A stretch of 64,000 nt of DNA from positions 1 to 64,000 of the forward strand of contig NZ_SLUN01000013.1 in assembly GCF_004340685.1 (NCBI RefSeq), read 5' to 3'. Of the stretch, positions 15,837-24,148 are shown piece after piece. Made by a program: the position numbers and the translations under genes. The notes under the pieces are model-generated. The model worked only from the letters and a program-made list of their open reading frames with translations, searched no databases and was not told the origin of the DNA. The stretch comes from Hydrogenispora ethanolica. GTDB lineage: Bacteria > Bacillota > UBA4882 > UBA8346. Position 1 is the stretch's first letter. Each line of letters starts with the position of its first letter.

Positions 15837-17044
15837 GCGTTTTGGAGACCCGCGGGTTAAGCGCGGGTTATGGCAAGAAAGTCATCGCCGCCGCCGTAAA
15901 CATCGCCGCCCGGCGCGGCCAGATGGTAGCGTTATTGGGCCCGAACGGAACCGGCAAGACGACGCTGCTGGCCACGCTCGCCGGATTGCTGCGGCCGCTG
16001 GCCGGGACGGTCCTGGTCAACGGCAGGGATTTCGCTAGTTACTCCCGGCTAGAGATGGCCCGCCAAGTGGCGGTGGTTCTGACCGACCGCATCGAGCCGG
16101 GGCTGCTGACCGCGTACGATGTCGTCGCCAGCGGCCGCTATCCGCATACCGACCTTTTTCAGCGTTTGGGCCCCGCCGACCGGCAACAGATCCGGCGGAC
16201 CATGGCTTGGGTCAGCGTTGAGAGCCTCACCGACCGGCCTTTCGGCCAGTTGAGCGACGGGGAGAAGCAAAAGGTTCTGCTGGCGCGGGCGCTGGTCCAG
16301 GAACCGCAACTGATCCTGCTGGATGAACCGACCGGATTTCTCGACCCGCGCAACCGGATGGAGTTCATGAGTTTACTGGCCCGCCTGACCCGCGAGCGGG
16401 GATTGACCGTGCTGCTCTCCTTGCACGATGTGGAGCTGGCCCTCAAATATTGCCAATGGGTCCTGCTGATCCGGGACGGCCGAATCATGGCCGAGGGCCT
16501 GGCCGAGCTGGTCCTCACCGCGGCCAACCTTCGCCGGCTTTACGGATTGGCCGGAACGGACTATAATGAGCTGCTCGGCACCTGGGAGATGGCCAACGAC
16601 CGTCCGCCGGAACTGTTTGTGGTCGGCGGCGGGGGGAGCGGTACCGCGCTGTACCGGCTGTTGACCAAGTACGGCTACGGCCTCGGCAGCGGCGTGCTTC
16701 ACCGCAACGACCTCGATTATCAAGCGGGCCGCTCCATGGGGATTCGCTTGATCGCCGAGGAACCGTTTGAGCCGATCGGCGCGGCGGCGCTGGCCGCAGC
16801 CCGGACCGAGCTTGCCTCAGCTAAGGCGGTCCTGGACGCGGGTTTTCCGGTCGGCTCGGCCAACCGGCCCAATCTCGACCTGATTCGGGATAGCCTGCAC
16901 AGCGGCAAAAAGGTTTTTTCACTGCGGCCCGCCCCGGAAAGCGAAGGACTGTACGGCGCTCCGGCGGCGGCGATCAGCCACTGCGGGGATCTGCTTGAGC
17001 TGGTGGAGCGTTTGAATAAATTCCGCGATGAAATGGGCGAATGA
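15833..17044 (+). CDS. btuD: Corrinoid ABC transporter ATPase with extra C-terminal domain
   Basis: This 403-residue protein has a standard BtuD-type ATPase at residues 1-255: Walker A GPNGTGKTT, Q-loop region, signature LSDGEKQKV, Walker B LILLDEPTGFLDP and the H-loop LSLHD. It is followed by about 150 residues not found in plain BtuD. That extension starts with PELFVVGGGGSGTALYRLL, which looks like a Rossmann-type glycine loop, and contains LAAARTELASAKAVLDAGFPVG. It may bind a nucleotide or corrinoid precursor. Overlap with btuC and the nearby cbiZ place it firmly in the B12 operon. Confidence 0.9.
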   Translation: MSVLETRGLSAGYGKKVIAAAVNIAARRGQMVALLGPNGTGKTTLLATLAGLLRPLAGTVLVNGRDFASYSRLEMARQVAVVLTDRIEPGLLTAYDVVASGRYPHTDLFQRLGPADRQQIRRTMAWVSVESLTDRPFGQLSDGEKQKVLLARALVQEPQLILLDEPTGFLDPRNRMEFMSLLARLTRERGLTVLLSLHDVELALKYCQWVLLIRDGRIMAEGLAELVLTAANLRRLYGLAGTDYNELLGTWEMANDRPPELFVVGGGGSGTALYRLLTKYGYGLGSGVLHRNDLDYQAGRSMGIRLIAEEPFEPIGAAALAAARTELASAKAVLDAGFPVGSANRPNLDLIRDSLHSGKKVFSLRPAPESEGLYGAPAAAISHCGDLLELVERLNKFRDEMGE

Positions 17045-17047
17045 CGA

Positions 17048-18187
17048 TTGTTGCTGGAAAAGACCCCGGCCGGGGATCTTCTCAAAGAAGAGAATAAAGC
17101 ATTGTTTCTGCTGTTTCAGGGCCAACGCAACGTCCTGAGCAGTTCGCCGTGGAACGGCGGCTACCGGGAGGATCTGCGGGTCGCCTTCAATTATGACGAG
17201 AAACCGGCGGACGGTTATTGCCGGCTGCGCGCCGCCACTTATCAGGAACACCTGCGCCTGATCGCGGCCGAGCTGGGATTGGATCCCGCCCGGGCCACCG
17301 GCCTCAGCACCGCCGCCTCCATGCGCAATGCGGCGATGGCGGTGGAGACTCACGGCCGGCTCAGCGTGGCGGCGATCGTGACCGCGGGCGTGGCGGTCAA
17401 CGGCGGCCGGGCCGGCGATCCGGCCGCTTACGAGGAACAGCGGCTATTCCCGGTGAAGCCCGGGACCATCAATATCCTGCTGGAGATCGACGCCGCCCTG
17501 CCGCCGGCCGCCATGGCCGGAGCGCTGATCACCGCCACCGAGGCCAAGGTCGCGGCGCTGCAGGAACTGCTGGCGGGCAGCAACTACTCGACCGGGCTGG
17601 CCACCGGTTCTGGAACCGACGGTGCGATCCTGGTCAGCCATCCGGAGGCGCCCCTCCGCTTGACCGATCCGGGCAAACATTCCAAGCTGGGGGAGCTCAT
17701 CGGCCGGGCGGTGCTCGGCGCGGTGAAAGAAGCCCTGGCCCGGGAGAGCGACCTGACGCCCGAGAGCCAGCACAGCGTCTTGCAACGGTTCAAACGGTAT
17801 GGAATGGATGAAGAGTGGCTCTGGCGCCAATATCAAAAAACAGCGCGGTCTAAAACCGGGACCGGTTCCGGACTGTCCAAGGCCGGTTTCTCCCAGGCCT
17901 TGAAACATTTGGACCGTCGCGGGGACTGGGTCGCCGCGGCTTCCCTATACATTCATCTCATGGACCAGTACGCCTGGGGAATGTTGCACGAAACCGAAAC
18001 ATCGGCGGCTGCGGCGGCGCTGCTGGACGGCCTGGGACGGGAGTGGGGGAGCGAAAGCGGGGCGGGCATTCCGGAACCCGGACCCTGCGACCATACGATT
18101 CAAGCGTTGCGGTACGCCTTTGCCCAAACATTGCTGGCCGGAATCGCCGGAACATCCGCTGCAAAAACCCGCCCCGGGGCGGGTTGA
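17048..18187 (+). CDS. cbiZ: Adenosylcobinamide amidohydrolase CbiZ, C-terminally extended
   Basis: CbiZ cleaves the aminopropanol arm of adenosylcobinamide to give cobyric acid, allowing salvaged corrinoids to be rebuilt. The 379-residue protein has the CbiZ core at about residues 10-230 (GLSTAASMRNAAM, AIVTAGVAVNGGRAGDP, GTINILLEID, TGSGTDGAILV). The core is followed by about 150 residues of unknown role (QRFKRYGMDEEWLWRQY and later LYIHLMDQYAWGML). It begins at TTG 17048, three bases after btuD. The stop lies inside a hairpin that also terminates the convergent glucosidase gene. Confidence 0.9.
   Translation: MLLEKTPAGDLLKEENKALFLLFQGQRNVLSSSPWNGGYREDLRVAFNYDEKPADGYCRLRAATYQEHLRLIAAELGLDPARATGLSTAASMRNAAMAVETHGRLSVAAIVTAGVAVNGGRAGDPAAYEEQRLFPVKPGTINILLEIDAALPPAAMAGALITATEAKVAALQELLAGSNYSTGLATGSGTDGAILVSHPEAPLRLTDPGKHSKLGELIGRAVLGAVKEALARESDLTPESQHSVLQRFKRYGMDEEWLWRQYQKTARSKTGTGSGLSKAGFSQALKHLDRRGDWVAAASLYIHLMDQYAWGMLHETETSAAAAALLDGLGREWGSESGAGIPEPGPCDHTIQALRYAFAQTLLAGIAGTSAAKTRPGAG
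18163..18185 (-). terminator. Terminator of the glucosidase gene
   Basis: AACCCGCCCC pairs directly with GGGGCGGGTT at 18166-18185. Read on the minus strand the stem is followed by TTTTT-GC, so it serves the glucosidase; it also overlaps the end of cbiZ on the plus strand. Confidence 0.75.
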
Positions 18188-18207
18188 TTCGGAAGAAGGT
18201 CTTTCCT

Positions 18208-19884
18208 TCAGGCTCGTTCTGCGGATCCGGATTCCATCGCCATCCGGTAGAGCCGCGCTTCCCACGGCCGCAGCGGCAGGACCGCGCCGCAGTTTTCCGC
18301 CTCCGGATAATTGGCCAGCAACAGTTCCCGCCGGGAATGACGCAGTTCATCCGGGAGCGCGACCGTTTGCGGCTGGTCGGAGAAGTTCAGCAGCACCCAA
18401 AACCGTTCCCCGTCCAGGGTCCGCAGGTACGAATAGATGAAGGGATCCGCCTCGTCAAGGCAGCGGTAGTCGCCATAGACCAGCGCCGGGGTTTGCTTGC
18501 GCAACCGGAGCAGCTTGCGGTAATAATGCAGCACCGAGCCGGGATCGGCCTCGGCGGCGGCCGCATTGATGGCCGGATAGTTGGGGTTCACCTTGATCCA
18601 GGGCTCGCCCGAAGTAAAGCCGGCCTGGGGGCTGTCATCCCACTGCAGCGGCGTTCGGCTGTTATCGCGGCATTTGGGCCGCAACCCGGCCAAAACGGTT
18701 TGGGGATCCCGGCCCGCGGCCACCTGCTCGGCGTACCGGTTCAGCATCTCGATATCCCGGTAATCGTCGATGGTCTCGAAACAGACATTGGTCATGCCCA
18801 GTTCTTCCCCTTGATAGATGTAGGGGGTGCCGGGCAGCGTCAGCGTCAAGGTCGCCAGCAGTTTGGCGGATTCGACCCGGTACTGCCGGTCATTGCCGAA
18901 GCGGGAGACCTGGCGCGGCTGATCGTGATTGTTCAAGTAGATGCTGTTCCAGCCCTTGCCCTCCTTCAGGCCATGATACCATTTGCCCCAGATCGCTTTG
19001 AGAAGCGGCAGATCCAGTTGGGCGGGGGTATCCACGATCTCAAAATGGAAGACCATATTCAATTCGCGGCGGTCGGCTCCGGTATAGAGGACGCCGTGTT
19101 CCGGCGCGACAAAGCCGGTCTCCCCGACCGTCATGATATCGTAGCGGCTCAGAACCTCCCGATGCATCTCCTGCAAATACGGGTGGATTCCCGGCTGGTT
19201 GGCGTAAAGCGGCCCGCCGAAGACAGACGGTTGATCCGCGGGCGGCGCGTCGGGCAATCCGGCCGGTTTGGCCAGAAAATTGATGACATCCATCCGGAAG
19301 CCGTCGATTCCCTTGTCCAGCCACCAGCGCATCATCCGGTAGATCTCCCTCCGGACCTCGGGATTTTCCCAGTTCAAGTCGGGTTGTTTCTTGGAAAAGA
19401 GGTGCAGGTAATACTCGCCGGTCGTTTCATCCCATTCCCAGGCCGACTGGGTGAAAAAAGAGCGCCAGTTGTTCGGTTCCCGGCCGTTCCGGGCCGGCCG
19501 CCAGATATAGTAATCCCGCTTGGGATTGTCCCGGGAAGAACGGGACTCGCGGAACCAGGGATGTTCGTCCGAAGTATGGTTGACCACCAGATCCATCACC
19601 AGCCTGAGGCCGCGGCGATGGGCCTCCGCCAGCAATTCGTCGAAATCGGCCATGGTGCCGAAGTCGTCCATGATCTGATAGTAATTGGAAATATCGTAGC
19701 CGTTGTCGTCGTTCGGCGATTGATAGACCGGGTTCAGCCAGATAACATCGACTCCCAGTTCCTTGATATAATCCAGTTTCCGGATAATGCCCCGCAGATC
19801 GCCGATTCCGTCCCCGTTGGCATCCAGAAAGCTGCGGGGATAGACTTGATAAACGACTGCTTCTTTCCACCAGTTTCGTTCCAT
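18208..19884 (-). CDS. GH13 alpha-glucosidase (oligo-1,6-glucosidase type)
   Basis: This cytoplasmic glycoside hydrolase of 558 residues belongs to the alpha-amylase family. The catalytic triad is intact: nucleophile D199 (GFRMDV), acid E255 (VGETG) and D321 (NNHDQPR). Conserved region I is DLVVNHTS. The residue after the nucleophile is valine (D199-V200), which in characterised members marks preference for alpha-1,6 bonds of isomaltose-type sugars; threonine there marks maltases. ATG 19884 follows AAGGAG; a 26-residue upstream extension is unsupported. No sugar transporter adjoins it. A dyad GCAACCG-gca-GCGGTTGC near 19960 could be an operator. Confidence 0.93.
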   Translation of the reverse strand: MERNWWKEAVVYQVYPRSFLDANGDGIGDLRGIIRKLDYIKELGVDVIWLNPVYQSPNDDNGYDISNYYQIMDDFGTMADFDELLAEAHRRGLRLVMDLVVNHTSDEHPWFRESRSSRDNPKRDYYIWRPARNGREPNNWRSFFTQSAWEWDETTGEYYLHLFSKKQPDLNWENPEVRREIYRMMRWWLDKGIDGFRMDVINFLAKPAGLPDAPPADQPSVFGGPLYANQPGIHPYLQEMHREVLSRYDIMTVGETGFVAPEHGVLYTGADRRELNMVFHFEIVDTPAQLDLPLLKAIWGKWYHGLKEGKGWNSIYLNNHDQPRQVSRFGNDRQYRVESAKLLATLTLTLPGTPYIYQGEELGMTNVCFETIDDYRDIEMLNRYAEQVAAGRDPQTVLAGLRPKCRDNSRTPLQWDDSPQAGFTSGEPWIKVNPNYPAINAAAAEADPGSVLHYYRKLLRLRKQTPALVYGDYRCLDEADPFIYSYLRTLDGERFWVLLNFSDQPQTVALPDELRHSRRELLLANYPEAENCGAVLPLRPWEARLYRMAMESGSAERA

Positions 19885-19928
19885 GGCAAGCTCCTTTGGA
19901 GGATTCATCCGTTGCAAGGCTGCGCCCC

Positions 19929-19959
19929 GCCTTTCCGGCGGAAAGGGCGTTTTTTTTTG
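19929..19959 (+). terminator. Intrinsic-terminator-like hairpin upstream of phosphorylase
   Basis: CGCCTTTCC pairs with GGAAAGGGCG around a GGC loop and is followed by eight T on the plus strand. No plus-strand gene ends here, so it either insulates the phosphorylase promoter or is a feature of the glucosidase 5' leader. The rest of 19885-20167 holds no gene. Confidence 0.5.
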
Positions 19960-20167
19960 CAACCGGCAGCGGTTGCGGAAATCATAATCTCATTGTAGTA
20001 AGGGATTTCCAAAAATGCAACAAAATTTTCCTTGTACCGCTTTTTGGGACATGGGGCGAGGGGGAAACGGGACAAATATTTGGCGCGCCGAGAGGAGAAT
20101 CACCGCAACCGGCGAACTTCTCCTATAACATAGGACATCCAACCGTAATCAAGAGGGTACAAGTACA

Positions 20168-20912
20168 ATGAGTGAGAGCTTGCAACCGCATATCCGCTGC
20201 AGCGCAAGGGATGCCGCGCCCTATGCCTTGTTGCCCGGCGATCCGGGGCGGGGTCGGACGAATCGGCCAATTCCTCGAAGGGGTCCGGGAAATCGCGTCG
20301 AATCGCGAGTTTACCACGATTACCGGGTCCTATCGCGGAGTGAAAGTCATGGCGACTTCCACCGGGATCGGCGGGGCCTCGCTCGGTATCGCCGTGGAAG
20401 AGCTGCGGCGCATCGGCGTGACCACGCTCATCCGGATCGGCAGTTGCGGCGCTCTCCAAAACGATCTGCGGGTGGGCGATCTGATCATCCCGTCCGGCGC
20501 GGTGCGCAATGAGGGGACTTCCGACGCTTACATCGCCCGGGATTATCCGGCGCTCCCCGATCCGCTGCTGCTGACCGGCTTGCTTCAGACCGCAAGGCGC
20601 TTGGGCTATCCTTTCCAGTGCGGCTTGGTCCGCAGTCATGACAGTTTTTATACCGACCGGGAGGCGGCGATCGATCGCTACTGGGCGGAGCGGGGCATCC
20701 TGGCCTCGGATATGGAAAGCGCGCCGCTGATGGTGATTGGCGGGTTGCGGAAGCTGAGAACCGCGTCGCTCCTGAATGTGGTGGTCGAGGCCGAGGGCAG
20801 TCTGGAAAACGGCATTAACCAATATGTGGACGGCCGGGACGCCGCGGCGCTCGGCGAAGAACGGGAGATCCGGCTGGCGCTGGAGACCATCTTTTCACTG
20901 TTGCAGGAATGA
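20168..20912 (+). pseudogene. Nucleoside (uridine) phosphorylase with a frameshift
   Basis: The gene encodes a nucleoside phosphorylase of the Udp/DeoD family, which releases a base and ribose-1-phosphate. The N-terminus reads MSESLQPHIRC...LLPGDPGR in one frame. The rest, VGRIGQFLEGVREIA through SCGALQ, LVRSHDSFYTD, ASDMESAPL to the end, lies in another. Removing one G from the GGGG run at 20250-20253 (or the run at 20245-20248) restores a continuous protein across the phosphate-binding GDPGRV motif. All other motifs are well kept, so this is a very recent mutation, a sequencing error, or less likely a slippage site. It opens an operon with ECF transporter genes. Confidence 0.85.
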
Positions 20913-20975
20913 TTCCAGTTGCCGGTCGCGAAGACCCGGAGGATAACTGAAAAATTGGCGAGGGGGAGAATCAGG

Positions 20976-21578
20976 ATGGCGAAAAAAGGAATGTGGTCGT
21001 TCAAGTTTTCAACGGCTTCGCTGGTGCTGATCCCGGCGGCGGTGGGGATCAACTACATCGGCAAGTCGTTTGCGGCGGCGCTAAAACTGCCGCTGTGGCT
21101 GGACGCCATCGGAACAGTTCTGGCGAGCATGTTGGCGGGGCCGATCATCGGCGGTTTATGCGGGGCCATCAATAACATCATTTACGGCCTGACCATGGAC
21201 CCGGTCTCATTTGTCTACGCCATCACCAGCGTGGCCATTGGCGTCGTGGTCGGGATCATGGCCTACCGGGGCTGGGTCGCCAGCTTCTGGAAGGCCTTCT
21301 GGGTGGGCGCGTTGATCGCCGCCGTGGCGGCCGTGGTGTCCACGCCGATCAATATCGCTTTCTGGAAGGGCCAGACCGGCAATGTCTGGGGCGATGCGCT
21401 CTATGCGGTGCTGATCGCCCATAAGAATCCGGTGTGGCTGGCTTCGTTCCTCGATGAACTGGTGGTGGACATTCCGGACAAGATCGCCACGGTGATCATC
21501 AGTTTCGGAATCTTCAAAGGGCTCCCCAAAAAACTGACGGTCCTTTACAGCAACGACAATCGAACCGAGACCCTGTAA
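20976..21578 (+). CDS. ECF transporter substrate-specific (S) component
   Basis: This 200-residue membrane protein with five or six helices has the layout of an ECF S component, the subunit that binds a vitamin or nucleoside-like compound. Helices include ASLVLIPAAVGINYIG, AIGTVLASMLAGPIIGGLCGAINNIIY and ITSVAIGVVVGIMAYRGW. It starts at ATG 20976 behind GAGGGGGAG. It follows a nucleoside phosphorylase and precedes the shared energizing module, so a nucleoside or related ligand is a fair guess; the sequence alone does not fix it. A hairpin terminator separates it from ecfT, which may lower expression of the downstream module. Confidence 0.82.
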   Translation: MAKKGMWSFKFSTASLVLIPAAVGINYIGKSFAAALKLPLWLDAIGTVLASMLAGPIIGGLCGAINNIIYGLTMDPVSFVYAITSVAIGVVVGIMAYRGWVASFWKAFWVGALIAAVAAVVSTPINIAFWKGQTGNVWGDALYAVLIAHKNPVWLASFLDELVVDIPDKIATVIISFGIFKGLPKKLTVLYSNDNRTETL

Positions 21579-21604
21579 GAGAAGAGCAAACTGGAGATGA
21601 GCGA

Positions 21605-21630
21605 GACTGCCGCGGCAGTCTTCTCTTTTA
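21605..21630 (+). terminator. Intrinsic terminator after the S component
   Basis: GACTGCC and GGCAGTC form a tight stem around CG, followed by TTCTCTTTTA. It lies between the S component and ecfT, implying partial read-through or a separate ecfT promoter. Confidence 0.75.
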
Positions 21631-21680
21631 TTCCGGTTTGGGAGCAGTGCGCAATCATTCGTTAGATTTCCTTATGGACG

Positions 21681-22457
21681 GTGGTCGTTTTGGAATTTAA
21701 AAGTCTCTACCAGCCCAAGGATACGTTCATCCACCGGCTCGACCCCATCAGCAAACTGTTTTACATCGGCGCGGCCATCGCCGTTCCGTTGCTCCTTCCT
21801 TCGCTGGAGGTGGCGCTGGTCTGCCTGGCGGTCAGCGCCGGGTTGTTGCGCGGCGGCCGGGTTTTCCGGAAGGTGCTGCCGTTGATCGGCTTCAGTCTGG
21901 TCGTGCTGCTCTCCATCATCGTTATCCAGGGTTTGTTCATGGCGGAAAATCGCATCCCGCTCTTTCGCGTCGGTCCGCTCATCTTTTACAGGGAAGGGCT
22001 GACGCTGGCGTTCGGGCTTTGCCTGCGGGTCGTCAATATTCTGGCGGCTTTCGCCATTCTGGTGCTGACCACCAAGCCTTCGGATCTCATTGAAAGCCTG
22101 GTCCGGAAGGGGCTGTCGCCCAAGATCGGCTATGTCCTGAGTTCGGTCCTGCAGATCATTCCGCAGATGGCCGGGGCCATGGAGACGGTGATGGATGCCC
22201 AGCGTTCGCGGGGCATGGAAACCGAGGGGAGACTCAGTACCCGCCTGAAGGCATTCATCCCTTTGATCGGACCGGTGGTCATGAATTCCCTGATCAATAC
22301 CAAAGAACGGGCGATGGCGCTGGAGGTGCGGGGGTTTAATTCCCGGGTCCCCAAAACCTTTTTGACCGAGGCTCCCCAAACCCCCTGCGGAACGGTCATT
22401 CAATGGAGCCTGGCCGGCATGGTGCTGTTGGCGCTGATCTGGAGGTTGATAGGTTGA
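21681..22457 (+). CDS. ecfT: ECF transporter transmembrane (T) component
   Basis: EcfT couples the two ATPases to the S component. The 258-residue protein has the characteristic N-terminal HRLDPISKL, several membrane helices, and the two coupling-helix arginine motifs, seen here as QRSRGME and LEVRGFN. The start is uncertain: GTG 21681 or TTG 21690 are possible and neither has a strong ribosome binding site. The stop overlaps the ATG of the next gene (TGATG), so it is translationally coupled to the ATPase. Confidence 0.9.
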   Translation: MVVLEFKSLYQPKDTFIHRLDPISKLFYIGAAIAVPLLLPSLEVALVCLAVSAGLLRGGRVFRKVLPLIGFSLVVLLSIIVIQGLFMAENRIPLFRVGPLIFYREGLTLAFGLCLRVVNILAAFAILVLTTKPSDLIESLVRKGLSPKIGYVLSSVLQIIPQMAGAMETVMDAQRSRGMETEGRLSTRLKAFIPLIGPVVMNSLINTKERAMALEVRGFNSRVPKTFLTEAPQTPCGTVIQWSLAGMVLLALIWRLIG

Positions 22458-23302
22458 TGGCCAAGATCGTAGTGGAGAATCTGAAATACCGGTATCCCTT
22501 GACCGAGGAACTGGCGCTGCAGGGAATCTCTTTTACCATTGATAGCGGGGAGTTTATCGGGGTCATCGGTCCCAATTCCGCCGGGAAATCAACGCTCTGT
22601 CAGGCTTTGGTCGGTCTGGTGCCCCAATTTTATCACGGCGCCTACGGCGGCCGGGTAATGGTGGCCGGCCTGGATGCCGCCAAAACGGAGCTGAGCGAGA
22701 TGGCGATGCGGATCGGCATCGTCTTTCAAAACCCCTTTACCCAGATGACCGGTTCCCGAATGACCGTGTACGAGGAGATCGCTTTCGGCCTGGAAAATCT
22801 GGGTCTGGAACGCGCCGAGATGAAGGCCCGGATCGATTGGGCCCTGCAGCTGTTGGATATCGAAGCGTGCCGGGAACGCAACCCTTTTGACCTCTCCGGC
22901 GGGCAGATGCAGCGCTTGGCGCTCGCCAGCATCATTGCCATGCGGCCGGAGATCATCGTCCTGGATGAGCCCACTTCGCAGTTGGATCCGCAAGGCTCGG
23001 AAGAGGTTTTCCAGGCGGTGCAGAGCTTGTGTCAAGAGGGTTTGACGATTATCATGGCCGAACATAAGATGGAGAAGATCGCCAAATACGCGAACCGGAT
23101 CTTCCTGCTGCACCAGGGGGAACTGGTGGCCGCGGATACCCCCGCCAAGGTCTTTTCCCGGCCGGACCTGGAAAGCTACGGAGTCAACGCGCCCGCCTTC
23201 ACCCGGATCTGCAAGGGGCTGCATATCACCGACCCGCGTACGGGCCTATACCCGGTGACGCTGGAAGAAGCTTACGCGACGGTGGTGAAGGGCCATGAAT
23301 AA
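22457..23302 (+). CDS. ecfA1: ECF transporter ATPase, first subunit
   Basis: This 281-residue ABC ATPase of the ECF module has Walker A GPNSAGKST, Q-loop VFQNPFTQM, signature LSGGQMQRLALA, and Walker B IIVLDEPTSQLDPQG with the H-loop EHKM. Walker A carries NSAGK rather than the more common NGAGK, still within the consensus. ATG 22457 overlaps the ecfT stop; the upstream in-frame extension is inside ecfT. It pairs with the next gene, which begins eight bases before this gene ends. Confidence 0.92.
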   Translation: MAKIVVENLKYRYPLTEELALQGISFTIDSGEFIGVIGPNSAGKSTLCQALVGLVPQFYHGAYGGRVMVAGLDAAKTELSEMAMRIGIVFQNPFTQMTGSRMTVYEEIAFGLENLGLERAEMKARIDWALQLLDIEACRERNPFDLSGGQMQRLALASIIAMRPEIIVLDEPTSQLDPQGSEEVFQAVQSLCQEGLTIIMAEHKMEKIAKYANRIFLLHQGELVAADTPAKVFSRPDLESYGVNAPAFTRICKGLHITDPRTGLYPVTLEEAYATVVKGHE

Positions 23303-24101
23303 GATCGAAGTGACCGGTCTTCATTTTTCGTACGGCGCCGAGGCGGTCCTGCGAGGAATCACGCTCAGCTTCGATACCACTCCCACTGCCATCATCGGCC
23401 AAAACGGCGCCGGCAAGACCACCTTTGTCAAACTGCTGAAAGGGCTGCTCAAACCGGGAGCGGGCTCGGTCGTCATCAACGGCAGCGATACCCGCGAGAC
23501 TACGGTGGCCCAATTGGCCCGGCAGATCGGTCTGGTTTTTCAGAATCCCAACGATCAAATCTTTAAGAACACGGTCATCGATGAAGTGATGTTCGGTCCC
23601 TTGAATATCGGCCAGTCCGCGGCCGACGCCCGGCGGAATTCGCTGCAGGCCCTGGAGATGGTGGGGCTGAGCGGCAACCTGACCGCTCACCCCTATGATC
23701 TGAGCTTATCCGAGCGCAAGCTGGTGAGCATTGCGGCGGTCGTGGCCATGCAAAATGGGATCATCATCCTGGACGAGCCGACCATTGCCCAGGATTATGC
23801 CGGCAAGGAAAGGATCCGGCGGATCATCCGCGACCTGCGCGCTCAGGGCCGGCTGATCATTACGATCATTCACGACATGGATTTCGTGGCCGAGACGTTC
23901 GAGCGGGTGATCGTCTTCCAAGACGGCAAAGTGATTCTGGACGGCGACGCCCGGACCGTTTTCGGAGCGACGGATCTGCTCTACCGGGCCAAGCTGGAAC
24001 CGCCGCACGTGACCCAGCTCTGCAAGCGGCTGGGCTACCGGGAAACCTTTTTAACAGTCGAGGAGTTCATCGCCTATCAACAGCGGGAAGTGAAAAAGTA
24101 A
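23295..24101 (+). CDS. ecfA2: ECF transporter ATPase, second subunit
   Basis: This 268-residue ABC ATPase forms the heterodimer with the preceding one. Walker A is GQNGAGKTT, the Q-loop VFQNPNDQIF, Walker B IIILDEPTIAQD and the H-loop IIHDMD. The signature is LSLSERKLV instead of LSGGQ: both glycines are replaced. Asymmetric signature motifs are common in ABC heterodimers, where one site is weakly catalytic, so this is probably functional. A hairpin with a T-run directly after the stop ends the operon. Confidence 0.92.
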   Translation: MNKIEVTGLHFSYGAEAVLRGITLSFDTTPTAIIGQNGAGKTTFVKLLKGLLKPGAGSVVINGSDTRETTVAQLARQIGLVFQNPNDQIFKNTVIDEVMFGPLNIGQSAADARRNSLQALEMVGLSGNLTAHPYDLSLSERKLVSIAAVVAMQNGIIILDEPTIAQDYAGKERIRRIIRDLRAQGRLIITIIHDMDFVAETFERVIVFQDGKVILDGDARTVFGATDLLYRAKLEPPHVTQLCKRLGYRETFLTVEEFIAYQQREVKK

Positions 24102-24104
24102 AAA

Positions 24105-24129
24105 AACGCCAGCGGGCGTTTTTTACTTT
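24105..24129 (+). terminator. Terminator of the ECF operon
   Basis: AACGCC at 24105-24110 pairs with GGCGTT at 24115-24120 and is followed by TTTTACTTT. The A-rich upstream side also makes it usable for the convergent minus-strand genes. Confidence 0.8.
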
Positions 24130-24148
24130 ATAACAAATGGATTCGGGT

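Noticed and set aside
18043-19998. 651-codon plus-strand frame across the glucosidase gene
   Set aside because: All GH13 catalytic residues are in the minus-strand frame. The plus frame is low in protein-like features and begins inside cbiZ.
23700-23730. Loss of LSGGQ in the second ECF ATPase as evidence of a dead gene
   Set aside because: Heterodimeric ABC pairs often have one degenerate signature while Walker A, Walker B and the H-loop are kept, as here, so I treat the protein as functional.
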